The position numbers were made by a program, and so were the translations under genes. DNA of 64,000 nucleotides, from assembly GCA_016706405.1 (NCBI GenBank), contig JADJJT010000002.1:124001-188000 (forward strand), in the 5' to 3' direction. The stretch comes from Sphingobacteriales bacterium (GTDB taxonomy: Bacteria > Bacteroidota > Bacteroidia > Chitinophagales > UBA2359). The stretch's first letter is position 1. Every line of letters starts with the position of its first letter. This document shows positions 1 to 8,183 of the stretch, one piece after another. Below the pieces are notes generated by a model. That model did no database searches. It saw only the letters and a program-made list of their open reading frames with translations, and was not told where the DNA came from.

Positions 1-1
1 A

Positions 2-118
2 ACAATTAATTACAGCCTAATTAAATTTTTCGAAAAGCAGGGCCAAACCCCAGAGCAATTTAAGGAAAAAATAGGAAAAATAATAGAATCTATAAAAGAA
101 TCATTATTCTTGAAATAA
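2..118 (+). CDS. C-terminal tail of an unidentified protein (partial)
   Basis: An open frame enters from the left edge and runs 38 codons to a TAA at 116-118. The tail is lysine-, isoleucine- and glutamate-rich (FKEKIGKIIESIKES) and looks helical. A strong hairpin with a T-run follows three bases after the stop, which supports this being the true end of a transcribed gene. No family can be named from so short a piece. Confidence 0.5.
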   Translation, partial: TINYSLIKFFEKQGQTPEQFKEKIGKIIESIKESLFLK

Positions 119-120
119 TA

Positions 121-161
121 AAAAGCAGCAACTCCCAAACAAAAGGTTGCTGCTTTTTTTT
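121..161 (+). terminator. Rho-independent terminator
   Basis: AGCAGCAAC (124-132) pairs with GTTGCTGCT (146-154), followed by an unbroken T-run to 161, directly after the stop of the partial gene at the left edge. From 162 to 310 I see no gene or RNA. Confidence 0.85.
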
Positions 162-310
162 ACTTTGTATGACTCGTAGAGCGGTAGCCTAACGGCACTC
201 GTTTGAATGTTTGAGGCGAGCTGGTTTTTTAGCTATCCGGAAGTAAAAATATTAAATTTAATGATTGTTCAAATGTGCCACCATTTTTTAAAATTGCCTT
301 CTTAAAAACT

Positions 311-787
311 TTATTTTATAGCGCCTTGATGGCCTAATAATTTGCGTATAATGCCCATTTGCCCAATGTGGTACGACTCGTGAAAATTGTAAAAATTCAT
401 CCGGCCTAAATTTTTGATTGTTGCTTCGTCGGTTGCACTTAATTGCTCAATTACACCCAAATACAAGGGCTGCGTGGCATCAAACTGAGCTTTTAGGGTT
501 TCAAAATCAATATAGTTATCAGCCGGGTGGTCGTAAGCGGTGGTGCCGCGGTCGTAAAGGGTTTGGTAGGTTGTAAATTGCTCGTTGGGCAGCAAATGGT
601 CGGTATTGGTATTAAAATCGCGCAAAATTTCGATCCGCGAAAAAACCAAATGCCCCAACAACCAATTTAAGCTGGCAATTTGGGCTGGCAGGTGCTGTAA
701 ACTTTCGGCGGCGGTTATTTGCGCTATGTTTTTATGTAGTACACTATGATTTACTTTGGCTGTGTATGCTACCGGGGTAGTGGACAT
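311..787 (-). CDS. DinB-like (DUF664/DUF1572-type) four-helix protein
   Basis: 158 residues, the usual length for the DinB/YfiT superfamily of metal-binding four-helix-bundle proteins, which act as thiol-dependent transferases or have unknown roles. Supporting features are the early helix with NWLLGHLVFSR, where the His is the usual first metal ligand, and the C-terminal motif HESYHIGQMGIIRKLLG, which holds the paired His ligands and the typical HxGQ turn. There is no signal peptide, so it is cytoplasmic. It is followed on the same strand by no partner and preceded by the acyltransferase gene, 35 bases away. The substrate cannot be predicted. Family assignment is fairly sure; function is not. 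Confidence 0.75.
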   Translation of the reverse strand: MSTTPVAYTAKVNHSVLHKNIAQITAAESLQHLPAQIASLNWLLGHLVFSRIEILRDFNTNTDHLLPNEQFTTYQTLYDRGTTAYDHPADNYIDFETLKAQFDATQPLYLGVIEQLSATDEATIKNLGRMNFYNFHESYHIGQMGIIRKLLGHQGAIK

Positions 788-822
788 GGTATTGTTTAAT
801 TTAGGTTGTTTCAGGTTTTAAG

Positions 823-1677
823 TTACGAATTTATTTTCTTTAGCACCTTGCGCCACCAAACTTGCTGCTGGTCGTTTTCGCGAATTTGTTTTAGAATTTC
901 CATCTGTGTTTCAATACTGTCAATTATTTGTTGCCTTAGTTCAAATAAAATTTCGTCACTAAGTTCTTCTTTGTTATTATTTTTATTTTGGTAGAGCGAA
1001 GTGGTAATGGGCTGCCCAAACGAAAAATAAAATTTTTCGGGGCGCGGTATAATGGTATTACCAACACCTTTTACTACGGGTGGCAAGCGTTCACCGTTTT
1101 TTAGCGGACCATTTAATAAGCCCGAAAAATTAAGCAATCGCCCCCAAAACGAATTTAAAATATCGTTGCTGTCTTTAATGATTTCGTAGGCAAAATCCGG
1201 ACCGTAGGCAGCCAAAGGTACAATATCGTAGCCATATTTTATAGCTAATTTTACAAAACCAGTGCGTTGTTTCCAAATAACCTGATGCTGCTCGCCTTTG
1301 CGTTTAAACACCTCGCGGCTACCGCCAGGATAAACCAAAATAAAGGCACCCTCCTGCATTAGTTCGGCGCAGTTTTCGGGCGTTCCGCGCACAACCCCCA
1401 ATTGTTGTACTATATTTCGCCATCCGGGAATTTGATAATGAAAATGGTCGCCCAAAGCCCTCAAAACAATGCCTTTTTTCCGATACAATTTGGTAAAATA
1501 CAAACTAAAATCGAACGCCCCATAAATAGTATGGTTCGCTACCACCATTACCGGATGCGCAGCATCGAGGTTTTCAAGGCCAAAATACTGTGGCGAAAAC
1601 CAAGCGCGCAATGGCTTGGTTAACTGGTGTAATAACTCTGCCGAAGGAGGCGTGTAAAAACGTTCTTGGTCGGTCAT
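823..1677 (-). CDS. Lysophospholipid acyltransferase family protein (DGAT/TMEM68-like)
   Basis: 284 residues. The LPLAT fold is indicated by an NH-containing block near residues 46-57 (VVANHTIYGAFD) and by YPGGSRE near 116, the phosphate-binding block followed by RKGE and a conserved VPLAAYGPD. The NH block has six residues between His and Asp rather than the four of canonical HX4D; this spacing resembles the diacylglycerol acyltransferase/TMEM68-like branch more than PlsC. By family, it transfers a fatty acyl group to a glycerolipid or an alcohol at the membrane. It lies 35 bases from the DinB-like gene and may share its transcript. Exact acceptor unknown. Confidence 0.75.
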   Translation of the reverse strand: MTDQERFYTPPSAELLHQLTKPLRAWFSPQYFGLENLDAAHPVMVVANHTIYGAFDFSLYFTKLYRKKGIVLRALGDHFHYQIPGWRNIVQQLGVVRGTPENCAELMQEGAFILVYPGGSREVFKRKGEQHQVIWKQRTGFVKLAIKYGYDIVPLAAYGPDFAYEIIKDSNDILNSFWGRLLNFSGLLNGPLKNGERLPPVVKGVGNTIIPRPEKFYFSFGQPITTSLYQNKNNNKEELSDEILFELRQQIIDSIETQMEILKQIRENDQQQVWWRKVLKKINS

Positions 1678-1758
1678 ACCATAGTAAAATAAATAAAAAA
1701 TAATATAATATAGCGGCGGTCGTGCTTTGAATTCGTGCCGTTACCCAATTTTGGGGTA

Positions 1759-2532
1759 TTACAAACTGTTAAAACTAAAACCTATTGAAAAAGGAATAAT
1801 ATCGGGGCCTTCGCCTTTTTTAAACAATGGGGTTAGCGACTGATACCAAAATAAATTAAAATTGGCGTAGCCCACACGCGCGGTATAACCTAACCGGTAT
1901 TTGCTAATATGTGGCAAACGTTTGGTTTTTATAAAAACATTGTCTCCGGTGCCGGCAGTGTTGGTTAAATCCTCGCCTTTGTATTTAATTTTTGAGTCTA
2001 ATAAGTATCCACCGCGCAAACCAAGTGCAATTTTAAAGGTTTTATTAATTTTGTCGGGGTTGGTTCTGAAGCGAAGTTCTAAGGGAATTTCGAACCACGA
2101 AGTAGCCAGTTTGTTTTTTTTGTACTGGTATAGCGAGTCCGAGATTGGCACTAATATAGCCGTTGTATCCAAATTTACTAATTTCGCATTGTTGTAAATA
2201 TTGTTGTTGGCAATGCCGCCGCCAAATCCTAAGCTAAGGTTTCGGCCAATTAAGGCGTAATCGTATAGCACAAAGGCGTTAAAGCCCCGGTTATACCATT
2301 TTGTTTTAACCCCATCGGGGGTGTTTTGCCAACGGTCGTGGGTAAGTTCAAAAATAAGGCGTTCGCGGGTGTCGAGTTGCTTGTTTAGCCCCTTGGCCGT
2401 AATTTTAGATTGTTTGTTAGCAGTGGCTGGCGGTTGCGCCTGTGCTTTAAAATTTGTAAGGCTACCTAAAAATAATCCTAATAATACAAATACTAATAAA
2501 CCAAACAGTCGAATTGAAAAAATGTTATTCAT
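1759..2532 (-). CDS. Outer-membrane beta-barrel protein (PorT-like fold), hypothetical
   Basis: I chose the ATG giving MNNIFSIRLFGLL because it begins a good signal peptide (hydrophobic core FGLLVFVLLGLFLG, cleavage near AQAQ); a longer frame upstream adds a charged segment that would spoil the signal. The mature 230 residues alternate polar and hydrophobic positions, with repeated aromatic strand ends and a terminal FSIGFSFNSL, as in Bacteroidota eight-stranded barrel proteins. By inference it sits in the outer membrane. No catalytic motif is seen. It stands alone, between the acyltransferase and the insertion sequence. The 287 bases upstream hold three TCCGGA sites and a possible reverse-strand -7 box at 2721-2728. 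Confidence 0.6.
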   Translation of the reverse strand: MNNIFSIRLFGLLVFVLLGLFLGSLTNFKAQAQPPATANKQSKITAKGLNKQLDTRERLIFELTHDRWQNTPDGVKTKWYNRGFNAFVLYDYALIGRNLSLGFGGGIANNNIYNNAKLVNLDTTAILVPISDSLYQYKKNKLATSWFEIPLELRFRTNPDKINKTFKIALGLRGGYLLDSKIKYKGEDLTNTAGTGDNVFIKTKRLPHISKYRLGYTARVGYANFNLFWYQSLTPLFKKGEGPDIIPFSIGFSFNSL

Positions 2533-2965
2533 GTAAAATTGTTTATTTTTGTTGAATAGTTTAAATGCCCTGCTTACTATAAACAAAACATAATAATTAG
2601 TTTTTAACCAGATAAAAAACAGACGCAGTAATTTATATTCCGGATGTATTTGAATTCACTTTTCCGGATTTTTATTTATTCTTCGCAATAAAAATAATCT
2701 ATCTTGGCGTTAATAAACGGCAAAATTACAAAATGTAAAGCAGCGAAAAGGCGTTTCCGGATATTTTTACTGCCAATAAGCATCTAAAATAGCTTTAAAT
2801 GACGCTTTTCGTTGTTTTAGAGACTGTCTAAAAATTAAAAATTGGCATGCCAGTCCTAAAAATTGATAGGAAAAAAGTTATTAAAAGAGATGTGAATAAA
2901 AGACTATCAGTTTGACGTTTAAATAATAATTCATAGCTTTATGAAAATCAAACACATAAAGTAAA

Positions 2966-3358
2966 ATGAAAACCTACCCAAGCAGTCTCACCGATAGTCA
3001 ATGGAGTGCAATATTAGGCATTTTAGACGACAAACGGAAACGAAAACACAGTTTAAGAGAAATTTTTAATGCGCTGTTCTATTTGCTTAAAGCTGGCTGT
3101 CAATGGCGCATGCTGCCGTTCCATTTTCCGTCATGGAAGCTTGTTTACTACTATTTTACCAAGTGGAAGAAGGATGGGACGATAGAACTCATCCATGAAA
3201 TACTCAGGGATAAGACTCGAAAGCAAGCAGGCAGGGCTTCATCGCCAAGTGTTGGTATAATTGATAGCCAGAGCGTAAAGACAACAAGCGTCGGAGGCTT
3301 GTGCAGAGGGATTGACGGGGGTAAAAAGTTAAAGGCAGAAAGCGGCATATTATTGTAG
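2966..3358 (+). CDS. IS5-family transposase, ORF A (N-terminal part)
   Basis: 130 residues. It begins with the DUF4096-type helix-turn-helix block (SLTDSQWSAILGIL ... CQWRMLPFHFPSWKLVYYYF) and contains the first catalytic Asp of the DDE triad in GIIDSQSVKT. The frame ends shortly after GGKKLK. In the related canonical proteins this continues GGKKVKGRKRHIIVDT, and that continuation is found in the -1 frame here, so the product is completed by ORF B either by ribosomal frameshifting at the A5G run (3323-3328) or, before a base was lost, by one uninterrupted frame. Foreign gene, unrelated to its neighbours. Confidence 0.9.
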   Translation: MKTYPSSLTDSQWSAILGILDDKRKRKHSLREIFNALFYLLKAGCQWRMLPFHFPSWKLVYYYFTKWKKDGTIELIHEILRDKTRKQAGRASSPSVGIIDSQSVKTTSVGGLCRGIDGGKKLKAESGILL

Positions 3359-3363
3359 ATACA

Positions 3364-3732
3364 ATGGGACTACTTTTAGCGGTTGTGGTTCATGCGGCAA
3401 ATGAGCATGACAGTAAATCAGCCCCAATGGTTATAGCTGACCTCAGAGGCAGGTTTTGCAGATTGGTAAAGATAGTAGCTGATGGCGGGTATAGAGGCGA
3501 GTTAATTGAAAATACCCGCAAAACGTTTGGGTGGGTGGTTGAGGTTGTAAGTAGATCGAATACAGCCTCGAAATTCGAAGTATTGCCAAAAAGATGGATT
3601 GTTGAAAGAACTTTTGCATTGCTCGAAAGCTATCGAAGATTGAGTAAAGACTTTGAGTTCCAAACCGAAACGAGCCAGACAATGATCCAACTTGCCATGA
3701 TAAAATTGATGCTTAATAGAATTAGAAAATAA
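3364..3732 (+). CDS. IS5-family transposase, ORF B (C-terminal catalytic part)
   Basis: 122 residues from the first ATG, but the open frame extends upstream to about 3325, overlapping ORF A by about 34 bases. It carries the other two catalytic residues: Asp in IVADGGYRG and Glu in [21 protein letters not shown]. These match the DDE layout of the IS5/IS427 transposases. A fused A+B protein of about 255 residues would have the usual family length. Whether the element is active depends on whether the -1 step at 3323-3328 is programmed; the run has five A, one fewer than would keep a single frame. Confidence 0.88.
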   Translation: MGLLLAVVVHAANEHDSKSAPMVIADLRGRFCRLVKIVADGGYRGELIENTRKTFGWVVEVVSRSNTASKFEVLPKRWIVERTFALLESYRRLSKDFEFQTETSQTMIQLAMIKLMLNRIRK

Positions 3733-3841
3733 AATTTAGACAGGCTCTAAAACTTGCATCAAAAATGCGGGCAATATTTTTTTACCCCAATAATTGTACT
3801 TATTTTTAGCCGTTTTTTATCATTATTTATTATTTTACACC

Positions 3842-4645
3842 ATGATTAACCTTAACCATATAAGCACTAAAGCCCCCGACCATTTAGATAAAGACGCCAT
3901 TAAAGAGCAAACAAAAAACCTTCAAGAGCGCATGGGCGAACTGCAAGAACTGCTTTTTGCCGAAGGCAAACGCGGCTTACTAATTGTTTTACAAGGCTTA
4001 GACGGAAGCGGTAAAAGTGGCGCTGTAAAAAAAGTGTTCGACTGCGTAAACCCAATGGGCATTCGAGTAAAATCGTTTAAAGTGCCCAGCACCGAAGAAA
4101 AAGCCCACGATTTTTTATGGCGCGTACACGCCGCTACACCCGCCAAAGGTATGATTCAGGTGTTTGACCGCTCGCATTACGAAGAAGTGCTAATTACCCG
4201 CGTTGAAGGTTGGGTTGACGATGCAAAGGCCGCCAAACGCTTCGAAATTTTAAACAATTTTGAGCAACTTTTAATTAACGAGGGCACAATGGTATTTAAA
4301 TTTTACTTGCATATATCAAAAGACGAACAACAAGAACGTTTTTACGACCGCCTTGTTGACCCCCAAAAACACTGGAAATTTGGGATGGAAGATTTGCGCA
4401 AAGCGCAACAGTGGAACGACTATATACGCGTGTATAACGACTGCCTTACCCAGTGTGGCCCCAATTTGCCCTGGCATATTGTTCCCTCAGACCAAAATTG
4501 GTACAAAGAGTTTTATATTTTAAACACCCTCGTTACTGCTTTAGAAAAACTGAACCTGCAATACCCGCCCGGAGAAATTGACTACGAAAATCCGGAAGTA
4601 AAAGCTATTATTAACAAATTTGACGGTAAGAAAAAATCAAAATAG
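3842..4645 (+). CDS. ppk2: PPK2-family polyphosphate:nucleotide phosphotransferase
   Basis: 267 residues from the ATG giving MINLNH; the frame is open for 16 more codons upstream, but that stretch is not conserved-looking. The protein has the thymidylate-kinase-like PPK2 core: Walker A GLDGSGKSG (52-60), then VNPMGIRVKSFKVPS, the Walker B/lid region DRSHYEEVLITRV (109-121), and RFYDRLVDPQKHWKF. By family it transfers phosphate between inorganic polyphosphate and nucleotides in the cytoplasm. The Walker A has Ser where many PPK2 proteins have Asp (GxDxxGKDG). It stands alone between the insertion sequence and the murA operon. Confidence 0.9.
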   Translation: MINLNHISTKAPDHLDKDAIKEQTKNLQERMGELQELLFAEGKRGLLIVLQGLDGSGKSGAVKKVFDCVNPMGIRVKSFKVPSTEEKAHDFLWRVHAATPAKGMIQVFDRSHYEEVLITRVEGWVDDAKAAKRFEILNNFEQLLINEGTMVFKFYLHISKDEQQERFYDRLVDPQKHWKFGMEDLRKAQQWNDYIRVYNDCLTQCGPNLPWHIVPSDQNWYKEFYILNTLVTALEKLNLQYPPGEIDYENPEVKAIINKFDGKKKSK

Positions 4646-4762
4646 GCAGGATATAAGTTTGCCCTTCAAAAAATAAGGCCGCTAACCCGTAAAATATTGC
4701 CTCGACACCTACTAAACCCACCCCCGCAGCATAAAATTTAACGTGCATTAAAATAATTGCCG

Positions 4763-4770
4763 TAACTTTG
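4763..4770 (+). promoter_or_regulatory. Bacteroidota -7 promoter box (TAACTTTG) for the DUF4290-murA operon
   Basis: TAACTTTG matches TAnnTTTG and lies 91 bases before the ATG at 4862, in the 216-base gap after ppk2. A clear -33 TTTG is not seen. Confidence 0.5.
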
Positions 4771-4861
4771 TTTGATTATTAAGCGCCACACCTTTACTAA
4801 TAAACTAAAATACCTGTTGTTTTTATCTCAATTAAAAACAACAAATTTTCAATTTGTTTAA

Positions 4862-5578
4862 ATGAATAACAACAAGAATAATACTATTTCCACTACAAAA
4901 CCAACGGAATTTTTATACAATACCGACCAAAAACCCCTAATTTTTAAAGAATATGGTCGAAGTATTGTTCGTTTGGTTGAAAAAGCGTTAGCTATACCCG
5001 ACCTTAACCGCCGCACAGCATTTGTAAAATATATTGTAAACATGCTGCTGCAAATGTACCCCCACTTGCGCGGTATTGAAAATATTAAACCCAGACTGCT
5101 AACCGACCTGTACATTATTTCCGGATACCGCCTAAATATTATTGCCGACTATGAAAAACCAACCGAAGAAGAACGTTTTACAAAACCTCAACGCCTTAAA
5201 TATCCACAAAATCAGGTAAAACGCCGGCATTACGGTAAATACCTACCCGAACTAATTGAACAAACCATAAACTGCGACAACCCAATTAAAAAAGCTGCCA
5301 TGTTGCGCCTGGTAATTAGCTTTTTGAAGCAGGCTTATAAAATGTGGAATAAAGAAATTCCTAACGACGATATAGTACGAACCGAGTTAGATAAACTTTC
5401 AGATGGGCAACTGCATATTGGCGACCAACCTATTAGCTCGCGCAGCAGCCGAAAACGAAGCCGAAAACGTGCTGCCGCTGCAAACAAAGAAGTTAACTAC
5501 AACACCCAACACCTAAGCAATGTAAGCAGTAGTGGCAACAAAACAGCAAAAATGGGCAAACGCAAGCGGTTTAGGTAA
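4862..5578 (+). CDS. DUF4290 domain protein
   Basis: 238 residues. Residues 10-195 match the pattern of DUF4290, a Bacteroidota-restricted family (PTEFLYNTDQKPLIFKEYGR, then NMYPHLRG-like LLQMYPHLRGIENI). The last 45 residues are very basic (SSRKRSRKRAAAANK ... GKRKRFR) and probably disordered, which suggests contact with nucleic acid or membrane phosphates, though this is inference. It precedes murA by 37 bases; this DUF4290-murA order recurs in Bacteroidota and implies a link to envelope growth. There is no signal peptide. Biochemical role unknown. Confidence 0.8.
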   Translation: MNNNKNNTISTTKPTEFLYNTDQKPLIFKEYGRSIVRLVEKALAIPDLNRRTAFVKYIVNMLLQMYPHLRGIENIKPRLLTDLYIISGYRLNIIADYEKPTEEERFTKPQRLKYPQNQVKRRHYGKYLPELIEQTINCDNPIKKAAMLRLVISFLKQAYKMWNKEIPNDDIVRTELDKLSDGQLHIGDQPISSRSSRKRSRKRAAAANKEVNYNTQHLSNVSSSGNKTAKMGKRKRFR

Positions 5579-5615
5579 AACCAAATAAAAAATAAATTAA
5601 AATTTTAATTTTTAA

Positions 5616-6935
5616 ATGCAACAAGCAGCTTTTGAAGTAATAGGCGGCAAACGCCTATCCGGAAACATAGAGGTACAAGGCGCAAAAAACGAAGCTTTAG
5701 AAATTATATCGGCGGTATTGCTAACCGACCAACCCGTTACTATCTCAAATATTCCTAATATTTTAGATGTAATGCACCTAATTGAAATATTAGAAAGTAT
5801 TGGTGTAAAAACAACCCGCCAAACTGCCGATACCTTTGTTTTTCAGGCCGATAATATTGATTTAGACTATTTACATTCGGAAGCATTTAAAAAACAAACC
5901 GGAAAACTGCGCGGCTCGGCTATGATTTTAGGCCCCTTGCTTGGCCGCTTTAAAATGGCCTTTTTACCCCGCCCAGGTGGCGATAAAATTGGCCGTCGCC
6001 GCCTCGATACGCACTTTTTAGGCTTGCAGGCATTGGGCGCTGTCTTTACTTATGATGACCAAACCGGCGCCTTTAATATCTCAACCGCCTCAAAACAGGG
6101 ATTGGTGGGTGCCTATATTTTGCTTGAAGAAGCCTCTGTTACCGGAACCGCCAACGTGCTAATGGCTGCTGTATTGGCACAAGGGCTTACCACAATTTTT
6201 AATGCCGCCTGCGAACCGTACATCCAGCAACTTTGCAAAATGCTCAACCTTATGGGGGCAAAAATATCGGGAATTGGTTCAAACTTACTCCATATCGAAG
6301 GAGTGCAAAAATTAAACGGTTGCCAGCACCGCATATTGCCCGATATGCTCGAAATTGGCAGTTTTATTGGCATGGCAGCAATTACCCAATCCGATATTAT
6401 TATTAAAAATGCCTACCCCCATGAATTTATACCCGCTATAAACCCCTTTAAAAAACTTGGTATCGAAATAAATTTTTCAGGAAACGATATACATGTCCCA
6501 GCCCAAGACAGCTACGAAATACAAAAATTTATTGACGGCTCAATACTAACCATCTACGACCACCCCTGGCCGGGCGTAAACCCCGACCTGCTTAGTATTT
6601 TGTTGGTAACAGCCACGCAGGCACACGGCAGTGTATTAATACACCAAAAAATGTTCGAAAGCAGGCTGTTTTTTACCGACAAACTAATTGATATGGGCGC
6701 TCAAATTATTTTATGCGACCCCCACCGAGCCGTTGTAATTGGCCTCGAGCGACTTATGCCTTTGCGCGGATTACCCATGTCCTCGCCCGATATTAGAGCA
6801 GGTATTGCCTTGTTAATTGCCGCACTATCGGCCAAAGGAAAAAGTGTAATTAGCAATATTGACCAAATTGACCGAGGCTATCAGCAAATTGATACCCGCC
6901 TCCAAGCAATTGGTGCCGAAATCAGGCGGCTTTAG
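5616..6935 (+). CDS. murA: UDP-N-acetylglucosamine 1-carboxyvinyltransferase (MurA)
   Basis: 439 residues, family length. It catalyses the first committed step of peptidoglycan synthesis, moving enolpyruvate from PEP to UDP-GlcNAc in the cytoplasm. Seen: KN at 24-25 (E. coli K22/N23), the EPSP-synthase-like repeats, and the active-site loop RPGGDKIGRRRLDTH. The general-acid Cys (E. coli C115) is replaced by Asp at residue 123. Cys-to-Asp enzymes in Mycobacterium and Chlamydia are active but not alkylated by fosfomycin, so intrinsic resistance is expected. It is cotranscribed with DUF4290 upstream and probably with the glycosyltransferase 59 bases downstream. Confidence 0.96.
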   Translation: MQQAAFEVIGGKRLSGNIEVQGAKNEALEIISAVLLTDQPVTISNIPNILDVMHLIEILESIGVKTTRQTADTFVFQADNIDLDYLHSEAFKKQTGKLRGSAMILGPLLGRFKMAFLPRPGGDKIGRRRLDTHFLGLQALGAVFTYDDQTGAFNISTASKQGLVGAYILLEEASVTGTANVLMAAVLAQGLTTIFNAACEPYIQQLCKMLNLMGAKISGIGSNLLHIEGVQKLNGCQHRILPDMLEIGSFIGMAAITQSDIIIKNAYPHEFIPAINPFKKLGIEINFSGNDIHVPAQDSYEIQKFIDGSILTIYDHPWPGVNPDLLSILLVTATQAHGSVLIHQKMFESRLFFTDKLIDMGAQIILCDPHRAVVIGLERLMPLRGLPMSSPDIRAGIALLIAALSAKGKSVISNIDQIDRGYQQIDTRLQAIGAEIRRL

Positions 6936-6994
6936 TCATTTATGAGCTGTTTTAGATTGATTTTGACCACTACTACTATCCACTTTACTTCCGG

Positions 6995-8176
6995 ATGAAT
7001 GCCCCAACACCTCCAATGCGTGTTTTGCATATTGCTACGGCCTTAACATGGCGCGGCGGCGAGCAACAAGTGGCCTATTTGTTTGAGCAGTTACAAAAAC
7101 AACCCTATAAAATACAACAATGGCTTTTTTGTAGCAAAAATTCGGCCTTGGCCGCCTTTGCGCAACAACAAAAATGGCCTGTTTTTACCACCCCTTTGGT
7201 TGCTAAAATCAATTTAGTGTATGCTTGGCGTTTAGCCCGGTTTTGCAAACAAAACAAAATACAACTACTACACCTGCACGACTCGGCAGCACACGGTTTT
7301 GCCGCCCTTGCCGCTATGTTGTTTGGCCTTAAAACGCCTTGGATATTATCGAGGCGCGTTGATTTTGCCCTTAAAAAAAACGCATGGACACAATATAAAT
7401 ACCACCACCCTTCGTTAAAACGGATTCTTTGCGTTTCCGATACCATCCGGAAAATAGTACTACAAGGCACAAAACACGTACCTCAAACTGTACAAACAGT
7501 ACATAGCGGCATTGACTTATCGCGGTTTTTGTCCGCCCCACCGCTGTCGGAAACAAAACGCCAACTGCTGCGCAACGAATTAGTAGGCAAGGAGGCAGCA
7601 GCGCCCTATACATGGCTAATTGGCAATGTAGCTGCCTTAGCACCCCATAAAAGCCCCCTTGTTTTTTTACAAACAGCTAAATTATTATTGGCCGGGGGCT
7701 TGCCCGCTCATTTTGTTTGGATTGGCGAAGGCAGCGAACGCAGCAAAGCACAGGCCTTTATTGATGAAAATCACTTGCAAAAACATATTACTTTATCCGG
7801 ATTTAAAACCAATATTCCGGAAATTTTACCCTGCTTAGACCTCTTTTTAATGACCTCATCAACCGAAGGTTTAGGCACCTCCATACTCGATGCTTTTGCC
7901 TGCAAAATACCAGTGGTTGCAACAGCAGCAGGCGGTATCCCCGAAATTGTTCAACCTGAAAAAACCGGATTGTTAGCACCGCCCGAAAACCCATACCTTT
8001 TGGCGCAACAAGTACTGCGCCTTTTACAAGACCCAGCGTTAAAAAACCAAATTATTGAACAAGCCAGCAAATTAGTACAACAATTCGGCAAGCAAATTAC
8101 CGCCCAAAAAACTTTACAACACTACGAGGACGTATTAAACAATCTTCACCCAAGTAATTATTCGAGAAGTACCTAA
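6995..8176 (+). CDS. Glycosyltransferase family 4 (GT-B fold)
   Basis: 393 residues. The N-terminus has the usual GT4 opening (MRVLHIATALTWRGGEQQVAYLF), and the C-terminal domain has the nucleotide-sugar block GTSILDAFACKIPVVATAAG with GGIPEIVQ and GLLAPP, giving the E(x7)E-type signature region. It retains the sugar donor side of GT-B enzymes; donor and acceptor are not evident. Placed between murA and a KdsD-like isomerase, with the next start only eight bases past its stop, it most likely builds a lipopolysaccharide or another surface glycan. There is no signal peptide, so it acts at the cytoplasmic face. Confidence 0.88.
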   Translation: MNAPTPPMRVLHIATALTWRGGEQQVAYLFEQLQKQPYKIQQWLFCSKNSALAAFAQQQKWPVFTTPLVAKINLVYAWRLARFCKQNKIQLLHLHDSAAHGFAALAAMLFGLKTPWILSRRVDFALKKNAWTQYKYHHPSLKRILCVSDTIRKIVLQGTKHVPQTVQTVHSGIDLSRFLSAPPLSETKRQLLRNELVGKEAAAPYTWLIGNVAALAPHKSPLVFLQTAKLLLAGGLPAHFVWIGEGSERSKAQAFIDENHLQKHITLSGFKTNIPEILPCLDLFLMTSSTEGLGTSILDAFACKIPVVATAAGGIPEIVQPEKTGLLAPPENPYLLAQQVLRLLQDPALKNQIIEQASKLVQQFGKQITAQKTLQHYEDVLNNLHPSNYSRST

Positions 8177-8183
8177 ATTGACA

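Larger units (their letters stand above)
2820..3747 (+). mobile_element. IS5-family insertion sequence, copy 1 (928 bp)
   Basis: The ends form imperfect terminal inverted repeats: GAGACTGTCTAAAAATT (2820-2836) against GAGCCTGTCTAAATTTT read inward from 3747. A TA dinucleotide flanks both ends (2818-2819 and 3748-3749), as expected for IS427-type target duplication. It carries a DDE transposase in two frames. A second, nearly identical but shortened copy lies at 35477-36352 in the opposite orientation. It contains none of the TCCGGA motifs common elsewhere, in keeping with recent arrival. Confidence 0.93.

Noticed and set aside
175..235. A stretch with AGAGCGGTAGCC and GTTTGAATG reminiscent of tRNA arms
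   Set aside because: No acceptor or anticodon stem can be formed and the T-loop consensus is absent.
3794..3841. In-frame N-terminal extension of PPK2 from 3794
   Set aside because: The extra 16 residues are hydrophobic and low-complexity, unlike the family; the Met at 3842 starts the conserved region.
8178..8183. TTG at 8178 as the start of the KdsD-like gene
   Set aside because: An ATG two codons later is the more likely start and gives the same protein otherwise.
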